Assembly (NCBI RefSeq): GCF_900174585.1
Contig: NZ_FWPT01000011.1
Span: 124,001-188,000, forward strand
DNA from: Parendozoicomonas haliclonae
GTDB lineage: Bacteria; Pseudomonadota; Gammaproteobacteria; Pseudomonadales; Endozoicomonadaceae
Direction of reading: 5' to 3'
Length of the DNA stretch: 64,000 bases
This document shows positions 27,571 to 35,488 of this stretch, piece after piece (positions within the stretch are counted from its first letter, which is position 1; every line of letters begins with the position of its first letter). The position numbers and the translations under genes are program-made. The notes beneath the pieces are model-generated. The model saw only the letters and a list, made by a program, of their open reading frames with translations. It was not told where the DNA came from and ran no database searches.

Positions 27571-28353
27571 ATGAGAGTTATCAGCTTCAACTGTGAAGGT
27601 ATTTTCAACGCAGCTGAAAAGGGCTTTTTCGATTGGGCTCAGGATCAGGATGCTGATGTCATCTGCCTTCAGGATATCCGTGCCCGGGAAAATGATCTGA
27701 TTGATGCACCGTTCACTCCGGACGGGTATTTCAGTTACTTCTTTGAAGACTACACCCGCCATGCAGGCCAGGGTGGCGTCGCGATTTATACACGTACACC
27801 GCCAAAGGCAATTATCTCCGGCCTGAGCATGCATGAGGCCGATGTTCACGGTCTCTATCTGCAGGCAGACTTCGACAAAATCAGCATCGGTACTCTGCTG
27901 GTTCCAGAAACGGATAACTCTCCGGAATCTCTGAACTGGCGTTTCAAGTTTATGGAAGAGTATCTGGACTACCTGAACAAGCAGCGCCGCAAGCGCCGTG
28001 AGTTTATTACCTGCGGCAGCTGGCAGGTGGCCCACAAGAAGATTGACCTGGCCAACTGGCGTAAAGCCCAGGAAAAGCCTGGCTTCCTGCCACCAGAACG
28101 CGGATGGATGGATGAGATCCTTGGCGGCATGGATTATGTCGATACTTACCGCGAGGTCGATCGTGAAGGTGGCAAGTATTCCTTCTGGCCAACGGATGAA
28201 GCCCGTGAACAGAATGATGGCTACCGGTTCGACTACCAGGTTTCAACGCCAAGCATGAAGCACAGAGTATTGCACTCCGGCATTTACTCCGGCTTAGAGT
28301 TCTCTCGCCATGCACCGGTCATCGTTGATTACGACTGGGAACTGTCCATCTAA
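27571..28353 (+). CDS. crc: Catabolite repression control protein Crc (ExoIII-fold, catalytically degenerate)
   Basis: A 260-residue protein of the exonuclease III fold that closely matches Pseudomonas Crc in length and in segments such as QGGVAIYTR, YLQADFDK, QRRKRREF and PERGWMDEI. Catalytic positions of ExoIII are altered. The metal-binding Glu is Asp35. The GDxN active-site segment reads CGSWQ, with Ser150 and Gln152 replacing Asp and Asn. The final SDH motif reads SRH. These are the same kinds of loss as in Pseudomonas Crc, which is not a nuclease but helps Hfq repress translation of catabolic mRNAs. It is followed by a perfect terminator. Confidence 0.9.
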   Translation: MRVISFNCEGIFNAAEKGFFDWAQDQDADVICLQDIRARENDLIDAPFTPDGYFSYFFEDYTRHAGQGGVAIYTRTPPKAIISGLSMHEADVHGLYLQADFDKISIGTLLVPETDNSPESLNWRFKFMEEYLDYLNKQRRKRREFITCGSWQVAHKKIDLANWRKAQEKPGFLPPERGWMDEILGGMDYVDTYREVDREGGKYSFWPTDEAREQNDGYRFDYQVSTPSMKHRVLHSGIYSGLEFSRHAPVIVDYDWELSI

Positions 28354-28366
28354 CACTCCAGATGAA

Positions 28367-28402
28367 ACCAAAAAGCCAGACTCTGCAGTCTGGCTTTTTG
28401 GT
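28367..28402 (+). terminator. Intrinsic terminator of crc
   Basis: Perfect 16-bp inverted repeat (arms 28367-28382 and 28387-28402) with loop CTGC and core AAAAAGCCAGACT. It is symmetric and also faces the convergent cysteine-rich gene ending at 28421. Confidence 0.9.
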
Positions 28403-28420
28403 ATTACATCATTCGCACTT

Positions 28421-29479
28421 TTAATGAGGACATTTCGCCCAGGTGCGCTTGCCTTCATAAGGTCTTGAGAACTCTTCAAAGTAATCAAAGGTTCCACACT
28501 TCCCGCAGCGCAGCTTGCCATTACAGTTATTGATCGGCTTGGTGCAGTAGCGAACATCACTCAGTTCAGTCGAACGCCAGAGACGCCCAGCTCGAATATC
28601 TTCATCACTCCACTCGCATGGCGTTCTCTTACATTCACACTTCATCAGATTGCCTTCAATCTTGCACCTGCGGCAGGTCCAATTATCAAACATCCAGGCA
28701 AGATCAGACTGACAGACCAAACGCCCCTTGGCGAACGAGACACTTCTACCACGACACTGCCCCGGATCAATCCAGGTACGGATGGTATCGGCGAAGAAAC
28801 CACTTCCCGTTTTACACAGACAAGACAGCTTGCCGTTTTTCATCGAGCAGGCTTTGCAGAACTGCTCATAATCACCTTTCGGGAAACTATTGGGATCAGG
28901 CTTCATCTCTGGCCGTGGTTGTGGTTGAGGCTTCGGCTTTGGTTTCTCGACAACAGGCTCCTGGGGAACGGGTTTAGGCACAACAGGTTCCTCTGGTGCC
29001 GGAACAATATCTTCACTATCCACTACCTCTGGGTCTTCCAGCACAGGAGCGTCAACGATTGGCTCATCAACCTCCGGTTCCGTGGTCGGCTCTTTATTTT
29101 CTTCTTCCGTGCGATCAGGCTGCTCCCGATTTGGTTCGTCCTGATTCACCTCTTCTTCGCTGTCTGCGACAGGATCCTCAACAGGCTTCTGCTCTTCCAG
29201 CGGCTCATCCCGCTCCACAACATCATCAGGTGTACTGGTATTACACAACAGATATCCGCCCTGAAACTCAACCCGGCCCTCATCGCAACTATTGAGATCC
29301 AGCTTCTGTTCCAAAAATTCGCCCTTGTTATCCGGACAGTCGCAGCGTAATACACCGGTCTCGCTATTGATCGTACAGCTCCGACAAATCTCCAGATAAT
29401 CCTCAACAGGAGGAACCGGCGCGGCCAGCACTGCAAACGAAGCCATCAGCAGCGGCAGTAAAAGAGTTCTTATCATCAT
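28421..29479 (-). CDS. Exported cysteine-rich protein with CVNH-like repeats
   Basis: A 352-residue exported protein; the signal peptide ends near residue 19 (FAVLAA). Two units resemble cyanovirin-N homology domains: YLEICRSCTINSETGVLRCDC at ~28-80 and YEQFCKACSMKNGKLSCLC at ~208-262. Each runs on to a segment like LDLNSC or IDPGQC and ends in a GYLLC or GRLVC strand. A third, truncated-looking unit begins at WTCRRC, and the C-terminus has further CxxC pairs (CGKCG). Between units lies a long acidic/proline linker (~85-205) rich in Glu, Pro and Val. CVNH proteins bind glycans; that role is inference here. It lies 52 bp downstream of the aminophosphonate operon on the same strand and may be cotranscribed. 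Confidence 0.6.
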   Translation of the reverse strand: MMIRTLLLPLLMASFAVLAAPVPPVEDYLEICRSCTINSETGVLRCDCPDNKGEFLEQKLDLNSCDEGRVEFQGGYLLCNTSTPDDVVERDEPLEEQKPVEDPVADSEEEVNQDEPNREQPDRTEEENKEPTTEPEVDEPIVDAPVLEDPEVVDSEDIVPAPEEPVVPKPVPQEPVVEKPKPKPQPQPRPEMKPDPNSFPKGDYEQFCKACSMKNGKLSCLCKTGSGFFADTIRTWIDPGQCRGRSVSFAKGRLVCQSDLAWMFDNWTCRRCKIEGNLMKCECKRTPCEWSDEDIRAGRLWRSTELSDVRYCTKPINNCNGKLRCGKCGTFDYFEEFSRPYEGKRTWAKCPH

Positions 29480-29531
29480 GACATCCCTGTTTTTCTTTCT
29501 GCTTTACAACAGACTAGACAGGAATGTCGGC

Positions 29532-30218
29532 TCAGGCGGGTACTTTTAGATCCAGGCTCAGGTAGGTTGAAAACTCAGTAACAAAATCCACGGCAACACA
29601 GGCATGCACTCGCCCTTGTCGGTTTTGATACACAGCTTTGCGGGAGAGTGGAAACACCGGCTGATGCCAGATATCCGGAAAGATCTGGATTCCAAAACTG
29701 CCATCACAATAAAAGCCGACAAAGTCCTCAGGCTGCACATCATCACCCGGTAGAGCCAATAGCGCGATAAATGGCTGTCCATCCTGAGGATAAAACAACT
29801 GCCCGCCATCCGGATGGTAATTGGCTTCACGAATATAAACCTGAGTCGAGATAGATGGTTCGCCGGACTCCCTTGCATTAACCGGGTCACAAAACCAGCC
29901 CGTGACATAATGCCCATCTACAGCCAGGTTATGGGCAACCATGCAGTCTCCATCCCGGTAAAAGATAAACTCGTCCTCTACCGTACCCCCCTGATCACCA
30001 GTTCCTTTCTCGACAGGCCGCCAACCTTGAGCTGGCCAGGGTTTGATAATGATCTGTTCGCTCTCAAAGTCGTGAACGATACGCCCATACCTGGCAAAGC
30101 TTTCAGCGGTTGCCTTCACGACAGGCACTGGATGAATAGTAATGCCCGGTTCATGGAGAGAAACCGTTCTATCCATGACTACGCAGGGTGCGGGCTTTTT
30201 GAGTTCAATACTGTCCAT
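29532..30218 (-). CDS. Ureidoglycolate lyase (AllA)-like cupin protein in the phosphonate operon
   Basis: A 228-residue protein related to AllA. The N-terminal segment VPVVKATAESFARYGRIV matches the AllA start, and the C-terminal half holds the family core: ANYHPDGGQLFYP, FIALLALPGDD and FPDIWHQPVFPL, aligning with HPLGTQAF, VVVVALGDD and NVWHHPLFAW of E. coli AllA (from memory). Compared with AllA (~160 residues) it has an insertion of ~60 residues (~55-120). No other purine or allantoin genes are present. It follows the PbfD-like gene by 15 bp and closes a tight phnW-phnX-oxidase operon, so it probably acts on a phosphonate-derived C-N compound. That is inference. Confidence 0.68.
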   Translation of the reverse strand: MDSIELKKPAPCVVMDRTVSLHEPGITIHPVPVVKATAESFARYGRIVHDFESEQIIIKPWPAQGWRPVEKGTGDQGGTVEDEFIFYRDGDCMVAHNLAVDGHYVTGWFCDPVNARESGEPSISTQVYIREANYHPDGGQLFYPQDGQPFIALLALPGDDVQPEDFVGFYCDGSFGIQIFPDIWHQPVFPLSRKAVYQNRQGRVHACVAVDFVTEFSTYLSLDLKVPA

Positions 30219-30233
30219 ATAATTATTCTGGCC

Positions 30234-31325
30234 CTACCAGCCTGCCACCATATCATCAGCCAAACCAAATGAGAGCGTCATACCCAAACCATTCAGAACA
30301 GCAAAGACCCAGTTATTATCACCAACAGATTCAGCGATATAAGATCTGACCGGGCTATAGGCATAACAACCCATCCAGCGTTCCTTAACTAAGGAACCAG
30401 CGAAGTTAAGCACCCTGCTCAGCTCGCTCATATAGAGTTCATCGATATAACTTTCCGAGAATATCTCGGGAGACGAACCGTATTTATGGGAGTCACCAAC
30501 TATCATTTCGCCACTGGCACAACTACTCGCCAACGGATTAATCCCATACTCCAAAAGCCCCGGTCTTTGCTGCTGAATACTCTCGCGAAGGCTGAAGGTT
30601 TCCGGCAGATTAGTGAATGAGGCATAACGGGTCAGACTCGTTTCTGTCGCGACCGCACGCTTGGGTATCAGCTCTGGCGACAGCTGCAACCGGCTTACCT
30701 GCAGTGAGCAAACGGATAATTCCAATTCATGGGCAAGCTCGGGCAGCAGTTGTTTTAGCCCCGCACCGGTTGCACAAACCACTCTGTCAGCATCGTATTG
30801 CGTCTTAAGCGATTCGAGATCCTGAACAGAAGTATTGAACTGAAAGGAAACATTCCAGCGATCTTGCAGCCAGTTCGTTAACTGCGGCAAAGCGGTACGG
30901 GCATCAATCACTCTTTCCGATTCACTCAACAGTGCCATTTGCACCGCAGAGGAAAGCATGGGCAACCGTTCTCTGGCTGCATCACCGCCCATCAGAGAGA
31001 CCTCCCTCTCGGACTTATGCCCGTCATAAAAAGCCTGAAGCACAGCCATACCTTCATCTGAACAAACCGGAATCACAGAGCCCCGATGAAAGGCAATACC
31101 GGCGCCCGTTAAAGTCTCATCCCAGACGGAAAGGCTCTTTTGGGCAATCTCATACTCAGCACCAGTTGTCGCCAGTGGAAAGACAAGACCGAAGTTTTGA
31201 ATGGATGCTCCCAAAGCTCGGTCATTTTGCTCAACAACCGTAACCTTCCAGCCCCGTTTGGCAGCAGCCAAAGCCACTGCCAGACCGCCGATCCCGGCAC
31301 CTATAACCAGAAGCGATTGGATCAA
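30234..31325 (-). CDS. FAD-dependent aminophosphonate oxidoreductase (TIGR03364/PbfD-like)
   Basis: A 363-residue glycine-oxidase/DAO-type flavoprotein. The dinucleotide motif VIGAGIGGLAVALAAAKRG (residues 7-25) is followed by VVEQND (ribose-binding acid), GASIQNFGLVFP, CATGAGL and a C-terminal NGLGMTLSFG. The family TIGR03364 is syntenically tied to phosphonate genes. Characterised members (PbfD) oxidatively deaminate or demethylate 2-aminoethylphosphonate and, better, N-methyl-AEP to phosphonoacetaldehyde. Here that product feeds PhnX, encoded immediately upstream with a 4-bp ATGA overlap (31322-31325), so the two proteins are translationally coupled. Confidence 0.82.
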   Translation of the reverse strand: MIQSLLVIGAGIGGLAVALAAAKRGWKVTVVEQNDRALGASIQNFGLVFPLATTGAEYEIAQKSLSVWDETLTGAGIAFHRGSVIPVCSDEGMAVLQAFYDGHKSEREVSLMGGDAARERLPMLSSAVQMALLSESERVIDARTALPQLTNWLQDRWNVSFQFNTSVQDLESLKTQYDADRVVCATGAGLKQLLPELAHELELSVCSLQVSRLQLSPELIPKRAVATETSLTRYASFTNLPETFSLRESIQQQRPGLLEYGINPLASSCASGEMIVGDSHKYGSSPEIFSESYIDELYMSELSRVLNFAGSLVKERWMGCYAYSPVRSYIAESVGDNNWVFAVLNGLGMTLSFGLADDMVAGW

Positions 31326-32167
31326 GGCTGCTCGCCCCGTGTCAGACGTTGCTCAATATCCCGAATACATTCGGGCAGGTCTGCAATAGTATCGACAACA
31401 TAATGGGCGCCCGACTTATAAAGCCGCTCGTAGGCTTTAATTCGCAGCTTGTTCTGCTCAGTAGCCGACAATGCCTGCCACTCATCCAAATCCAAACCAA
31501 CCTCATTGCCACTGATTGCCAGACCAACGGTCCACATCCCGGCATTCAAGCCTTCTTCGATACCTACACAACTGTCGTCCACTTTGACGCAGGCCTGAAC
31601 ACAGCTAACGCGCAGATCCAGCATATTTTTCAGGCACATTTCCGGCAACGGCCTGCCATGGCTCACATCATCCACACACACGGCACTTTCCGGCGTATAA
31701 CCTTGGCCCTTGAGAATGGGCAGCAGTGCATCGAGCATTTCACGGTTATAGCCGGTGTTACCAGCCAGCTTCACACCGCTTTCCTTAAGATCATCCAGAA
31801 CCTTCCTGGCTCCTGGAATCAGATCGCCACATTGGCCAATCACCTCAATCTGCAGAGGAATAAATTGGCTATAGAGTTCATCCAGCGTTTGCTCATTGGG
31901 TTTATGGCCAAAACGCTTTTCCCACTCCTGCTCAATTCTCGACATCTGCAACAACGCATGAATATGTTCACGCTTATGCGTTCCCATCGGAATACGGGCT
32001 TCATCAGCGGTAATAGCCACCCCGGCATCCGCAAAAAGACGACACAAAGCCTTTACCGGAGCCATTGAACCAAAATCCACAACGGTTCCGGCCATATCCA
32101 TAATTACAGCTTCAACCGGACCACTGTAACGACGCTGATAGCACCAACTTTGATGACGCGTGCTCAT
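31322..32167 (-). CDS. phnX: Phosphonoacetaldehyde hydrolase (phosphonatase)
   Basis: A 281-residue HAD-superfamily enzyme that splits phosphonoacetaldehyde to acetaldehyde and phosphate. The nucleophile loop MDMAGTVVD gives Asp24. The Schiff-base lysine is Lys65 in PMGTHKREH, unique to phosphonatases. Later motifs are GNTGYNREM and [14 protein letters not shown]. The start at 32167 is preferred over 32191 because its ATG overlaps the phnW stop as ATGA (32164-32167) and the family homology starts there. Central enzyme of the AEP degradation operon. Confidence 0.95.
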   Translation of the reverse strand: MSTRHQSWCYQRRYSGPVEAVIMDMAGTVVDFGSMAPVKALCRLFADAGVAITADEARIPMGTHKREHIHALLQMSRIEQEWEKRFGHKPNEQTLDELYSQFIPLQIEVIGQCGDLIPGARKVLDDLKESGVKLAGNTGYNREMLDALLPILKGQGYTPESAVCVDDVSHGRPLPEMCLKNMLDLRVSCVQACVKVDDSCVGIEEGLNAGMWTVGLAISGNEVGLDLDEWQALSATEQNKLRIKAYERLYKSGAHYVVDTIADLPECIRDIEQRLTRGEQP

Positions 32168-33348
32168 GCTGTTATTACCTTTTCTGGGCATGAAGATAGA
32201 GAGTCTGTAGCAGGAGCCTCTGACAGCCAGTACATGCTGTCTTTCACAGCAGCAATCAGACGCTCAAAATCTTTCGGGAATACGTGTCCAATGGTTCCCA
32301 CCCGAAAACAGGGTGCTTTGGACACCTTGCCGGGATAAATGACAAAGCCTTTGGCTTTCAGTAGGTCGTAGAACTTTTTGAATTCAAACGCAGGGTGATC
32401 AGGCGTGTAGAACGAGGTAATAATCGGGGACTGGCTTTCAACCGGCAAAAGACACTTAAAGCCCAATGCCTGCATCCCATCCACCAGCGTTCGATGATTA
32501 TCCCGGTAGCGTTGGTAGCGGGCAGAAATACCACCTTCCTCATCCAGCTCTTTTAAAGCCTGTTGAAACGCCAACACCGTGTGGGTCGGTGAAGTGAACC
32601 GCCATTTACCGCCATTGTCTTCCATACAGCGCCATTGGGCGTAGAGATCAAGTGTTAACGACCGAGCTCGTCCGGCACATACAGCCAAAGCCTCTTCACG
32701 AGCGACGACAAAACCAAAACCGGGAACACCCTGAACACACTTATTCGCAGAGCTGATAAGAAAGTCAATACCCAGCCCATCAACATCTATGGGCACTCCA
32801 CCAAAGCTGCTCATGGCATCAACAATCAGACAACATTGATGCTCTTTTACGACTTGAGCCAATTCCGGCAGTGGGTTCAGTCGCCCGGTCGTGGTTTCAC
32901 AATGCACCAGCACAACATGAGTGATAAACGGATCAGACTGGAGCCTGTCTCGTACCATCTCCGGCGAGGTTTCCCCCAATTCACCGCAATCCAGAACATC
33001 ATGCTTTATGCCCAGATAGCGGGCAATTTCAGCAATCCTTAAACCGTAAACACCATTGGCAATAATCAACAGGCGGTTATCTTCTGAAAGAACACTGCCG
33101 ATCGTTGCCTCGACCGTTCCGGTTCCACAGCCCTGCATAAGAACCGTGGTATATCCCGAAGCCGATGTGGCAAGTTTGGTCAGGGCCGAGCGAATCCATT
33201 GGACTCTGTCGTTGTAGTCACAGTCCCAGGTACTTAAATCCTGATTCATCGCCGCCCGCACGCCAGGTGATGTGGTTAGTGGCCCTGGGGTCAGTAATAG
33301 ATAGTCTTCGTGACTCTCATCGTAATGGGACTGCAATGATTCCGTCAT
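32164..33348 (-). CDS. phnW: 2-aminoethylphosphonate--pyruvate transaminase
   Basis: A 394-residue PLP enzyme converting AEP and pyruvate to phosphonoacetaldehyde and alanine. Seen: [12 protein letters not shown] near the N-terminus, [36 protein letters not shown] and the PLP lysine segment [16 protein letters not shown]. The start at 33348 is chosen because GGTGA lies a few bases before it and the product then nears family length; an in-frame ATG at 33396 would add 16 residues. First gene of the catabolic operon, divergent from phnR. A TGGTCTAGACCA operator lies ~90 bp upstream, and a weaker half-copy (TGGTCTATA, 33384-33392 on the minus strand) lies in the leader. Confidence 0.94.
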   Translation of the reverse strand: MTESLQSHYDESHEDYLLLTPGPLTTSPGVRAAMNQDLSTWDCDYNDRVQWIRSALTKLATSASGYTTVLMQGCGTGTVEATIGSVLSEDNRLLIIANGVYGLRIAEIARYLGIKHDVLDCGELGETSPEMVRDRLQSDPFITHVVLVHCETTTGRLNPLPELAQVVKEHQCCLIVDAMSSFGGVPIDVDGLGIDFLISSANKCVQGVPGFGFVVAREEALAVCAGRARSLTLDLYAQWRCMEDNGGKWRFTSPTHTVLAFQQALKELDEEGGISARYQRYRDNHRTLVDGMQALGFKCLLPVESQSPIITSFYTPDHPAFEFKKFYDLLKAKGFVIYPGKVSKAPCFRVGTIGHVFPKDFERLIAAVKDSMYWLSEAPATDSLSSCPEKVITA

Positions 33349-33435
33349 AACCTCACCTGTACTGGTCAGTGTTTGCGGTGATTTATAGACCAGCATGCGT
33401 TCTTTGATTGAATGCTTTCTTGAAAACCACTCAAC

Positions 33436-33447
33436 TGGTCTAGACCA
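33436..33447. promoter_or_regulatory. Perfect HutC/DasR-type operator, probable PhnR site
   Basis: TGGTCTAGACCA is a perfect 12-bp palindrome, preceded by AC (ACTGGTCTAGACCA), identical to the core of known HutC/DasR-subfamily GntR operators. It sits in the phnW-phnR divergent region. A one-mismatch copy precedes phnS (34350-34361). Binding by PhnR, a UTRA-domain GntR protein encoded 104 bp away, is the obvious inference. Confidence 0.8.
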
Positions 33448-33550
33448 AAAGTTTCGATGAGATTAATTTTCCCGTATGCTCTCGTCAAACAACGTTGTAT
33501 GAATTTTTTGTTTCAGTCGCCCGCCCGTTCACATTAAGAGCGCACTTAAT

Positions 33551-34270
33551 TTGGATACTCTTGAAGTCACAGATCAACCCGTTATCCGTCCTTCAACCTT
33601 GATGTTGAGAGGGCTGGAAAAGAGTATTCGTTCGCGGGAACTTTGCCCTGGAGATCGCCTGCCATCAGAGCGTGAGTTACAGGAGCAGTATGGATGCACA
33701 CGCATAACTATCCGTGATGCGCTCTTACGATTGGCAGCCAGTGGCTTGATTTACCGACAGCCCCGCAAGGGCTGGTTTGTGACTCCGCCCAGACTGATCT
33801 GCAACCCCACACGACGCATTCACTTTCTGCACGATGCGCGCTCACAGGGATTTGTGCCATCCACAGAGCTCATCAGTTGCAAACAGGAACAGGCTGAAGG
33901 CGCGGCCTATGATGTACTGCAGGATCGTGATGTTTACAACATTTGTCGCCTGCGAAAACTGAATGGACGACCGGTTCTGATTGAGAACATGCATCTGCTC
34001 CAACACAGCTTTCCGGATTTGCATCTGCAGCAACTGGATAACTCCTTGACCGACCTGATGCGCAATCATTACCAGACTTATATCACGGGTGAAGAAGCCC
34101 GAATCTGCTCCACCGCGCTAGAAGACTGGCAGGCAGAACTTCTACAGGTGACGCCGGGAACACCAGCCATTCGCATCGAACGCACTCGCTTTGATCGCAC
34201 CAACCGCGCGGTTGAGTTTGATATCGAATACTGGCTGCACGATGCCATTGAGCTACATGTGCGCTCATAG
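33551..34270 (+). CDS. phnR: GntR/HutC-family regulator of the AEP genes (PhnR-like)
   Basis: A 239-residue regulator. The winged helix-turn-helix occupies residues ~18-78 (PGDRLPSERELQEQYGCTRITIRDALLRLAASGLIYR). The rest is a UTRA ligand domain with IHFLHDARSQGF, VYNICRLRKLNGRPVLIEN and VEFDIEYWLHDAIELHV. The first in-frame start available is a TTG at 33551 with AAGAG about 10 nt before it; the next ATG (33602) would cut into the winged-helix N-terminus. It lies between the catabolic and transport operons, with matching palindromic operators on both sides, so it probably senses AEP or a derivative. Confidence 0.85.
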   Translation: MDTLEVTDQPVIRPSTLMLRGLEKSIRSRELCPGDRLPSERELQEQYGCTRITIRDALLRLAASGLIYRQPRKGWFVTPPRLICNPTRRIHFLHDARSQGFVPSTELISCKQEQAEGAAYDVLQDRDVYNICRLRKLNGRPVLIENMHLLQHSFPDLHLQQLDNSLTDLMRNHYQTYITGEEARICSTALEDWQAELLQVTPGTPAIRIERTRFDRTNRAVEFDIEYWLHDAIELHVRS

Positions 34271-34299
34271 ATTTCTGAAATAATTAACCCAACAAAACA

Positions 34300-34333
34300 C
34301 TGTCACAAGAGTGTCACACTCACACTCTAGGAT
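34300..34333 (+). promoter_or_regulatory. PHO box and -10 of the phnS promoter
   Basis: CTGTCACAAGAGTGTCACA (34300-34318) has two TGTCA repeats 11 bp apart, matching the PhoB consensus (CTGTCATAAATCTGTCACA-like). Nine bp downstream TAGGAT (34328-34333) fits a -10, the standard layout where the PHO box replaces the -35. Confidence 0.78.
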
Positions 34334-34349
34334 TTGCTGTGTCTGTAAG

Positions 34350-34361
34350 TGGTATAGACCA
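34350..34361 (+). promoter_or_regulatory. PhnR-type operator just downstream of the phnS start of transcription
   Basis: TGGTATAGACCA differs from the perfect operator at 33436-33447 by one base. It lies ~17 bp past the predicted -10 and 29 bp before the phnS ATG, where a bound repressor would block transcription. Confidence 0.72.
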
Positions 34362-34390
34362 AAGATAAAAACTCTACCGGAGACACAGCC

Positions 34391-35416
34391 ATGGGATACA
34401 AAACCGTACTGAAGGGACTTCTGCCTCTGGCAGCCACAGTTCTCTCCACCGGCGCATTTGCTGGTAAAACCGAGCTGACGGTTTATACCGCTTTTGAAGC
34501 TGATCAGCTCAAGGAATACGAAAAGTCTTTCGAGAGCGCTCACCCTGATATCGATATTCGCTGGGTGCGCGATTCCACGGGAATCGTGACCGCCAAACTG
34601 CTGGCAGAAAAGAACAATCCTAAGGCTGATGTCGTCTGGGGCCTAGCTGCTACCAGCCTGATGCTGCTCAAGCAGGAAGGCATGCTGCAACCTTATAAGC
34701 CGCAAGGTGTAGAGAAACTGCGTAAAAGTTTTGTGGATAATGCTGCTACGCCATCATGGGTTGGCGCAGAAGCCTGGGTTGCCAGCATTTGCTATAACAC
34801 CGTGGAAGGTGAAAAGAACAATGTTCCGGCACCAGCCTCTTGGAAGGATCTGACCAAGCCTGTTTATAAAGGCCATGTGATCATGCCGAACCCGAACTCC
34901 TCCGGTACCGGCTTTCTGGATGTATCCAGCTGGATCCAGATGTTCGGTGAAGAGAACGCCTGGGCCTATATGGATGGCCTGCACCAGAACATCTCCCGTT
35001 ACACCCACTCCGGTTCCAAGCCATGCAAACTGGCCGCCTCCGGTGAAACCACCATCGGTATTTCTTTCGCCTACCGGGGTGCCAAGTCCAAGAAGAAAGG
35101 CGCACCTCTGGAAATCATCACTCCGACAGAAGGTTTGGGCTGGGATCTGGAAGCAACAGCCATCATCAAGGGAACTGACAAGCTGGAAGCTGCGCAGAAG
35201 CTGATGGACTGGTCCATTACCCGTGAAGCCAACACCATGTACAACAAGTACTACGCCGTGGTGGGTATTCCTTCCGTAGAGAAGCAGGTGCCTTTCTACC
35301 CTGAGAATATTGGCAAGAAGATGATTGATAACAACTTCGAGTGGGCTGCCAGTAACCGTCAGGCGATTCTGGCCGAGTGGCAGAACCGTTACGACGGCAA
35401 GTCTGATCCCAAGTGA
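34391..35416 (+). CDS. phnS: 2-aminoethylphosphonate ABC transporter substrate-binding protein
   Basis: A 341-residue periplasmic binding protein with a Sec signal (cleavage near Ala24 in STGAFA). It belongs to the iron-type (Fbp-like) binding proteins used for AEP: LTVYTAFEADQLKEYEKSFE, RDSTGIVTAKLLAEKNNPKADVVWG-type region in parts, MPNPNSSGTGFLDVS and GISFAYRGAKSKKKG. GGAGA precedes the ATG. It heads phnS-phnT-phnU, directly downstream of a PHO box and a PhnR-type operator. A hairpin separates it from phnT, allowing excess binding protein. Confidence 0.9.
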   Translation: MGYKTVLKGLLPLAATVLSTGAFAGKTELTVYTAFEADQLKEYEKSFESAHPDIDIRWVRDSTGIVTAKLLAEKNNPKADVVWGLAATSLMLLKQEGMLQPYKPQGVEKLRKSFVDNAATPSWVGAEAWVASICYNTVEGEKNNVPAPASWKDLTKPVYKGHVIMPNPNSSGTGFLDVSSWIQMFGEENAWAYMDGLHQNISRYTHSGSKPCKLAASGETTIGISFAYRGAKSKKKGAPLEIITPTEGLGWDLEATAIIKGTDKLEAAQKLMDWSITREANTMYNKYYAVVGIPSVEKQVPFYPENIGKKMIDNNFEWAASNRQAILAEWQNRYDGKSDPK

Positions 35417-35424
35417 TCCGCCCT

Positions 35425-35452
35425 GCGACCAGAGACACTGGTCTCTGGTCGC
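35425..35452 (+). terminator. Intercistronic hairpin between phnS and phnT
   Basis: Perfect 12-bp inverted repeat (GCGACCAGAGAC / GTCTCTGGTCGC) with loop ACTG, 8 bp after the phnS stop codon. There is no U-run, so partial read-through and protection of phnS mRNA are more likely than full termination. Confidence 0.6.
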
Positions 35453-35488
35453 TTATCTATTCACGGCTGACAATGGGGAAGTCCGAGC

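Noticed and set aside
33397-33550. PHO box in front of phnW
   Set aside because: I looked on both strands for paired TGTCA half-sites and found none, so the catabolic operon seems controlled by PhnR only.
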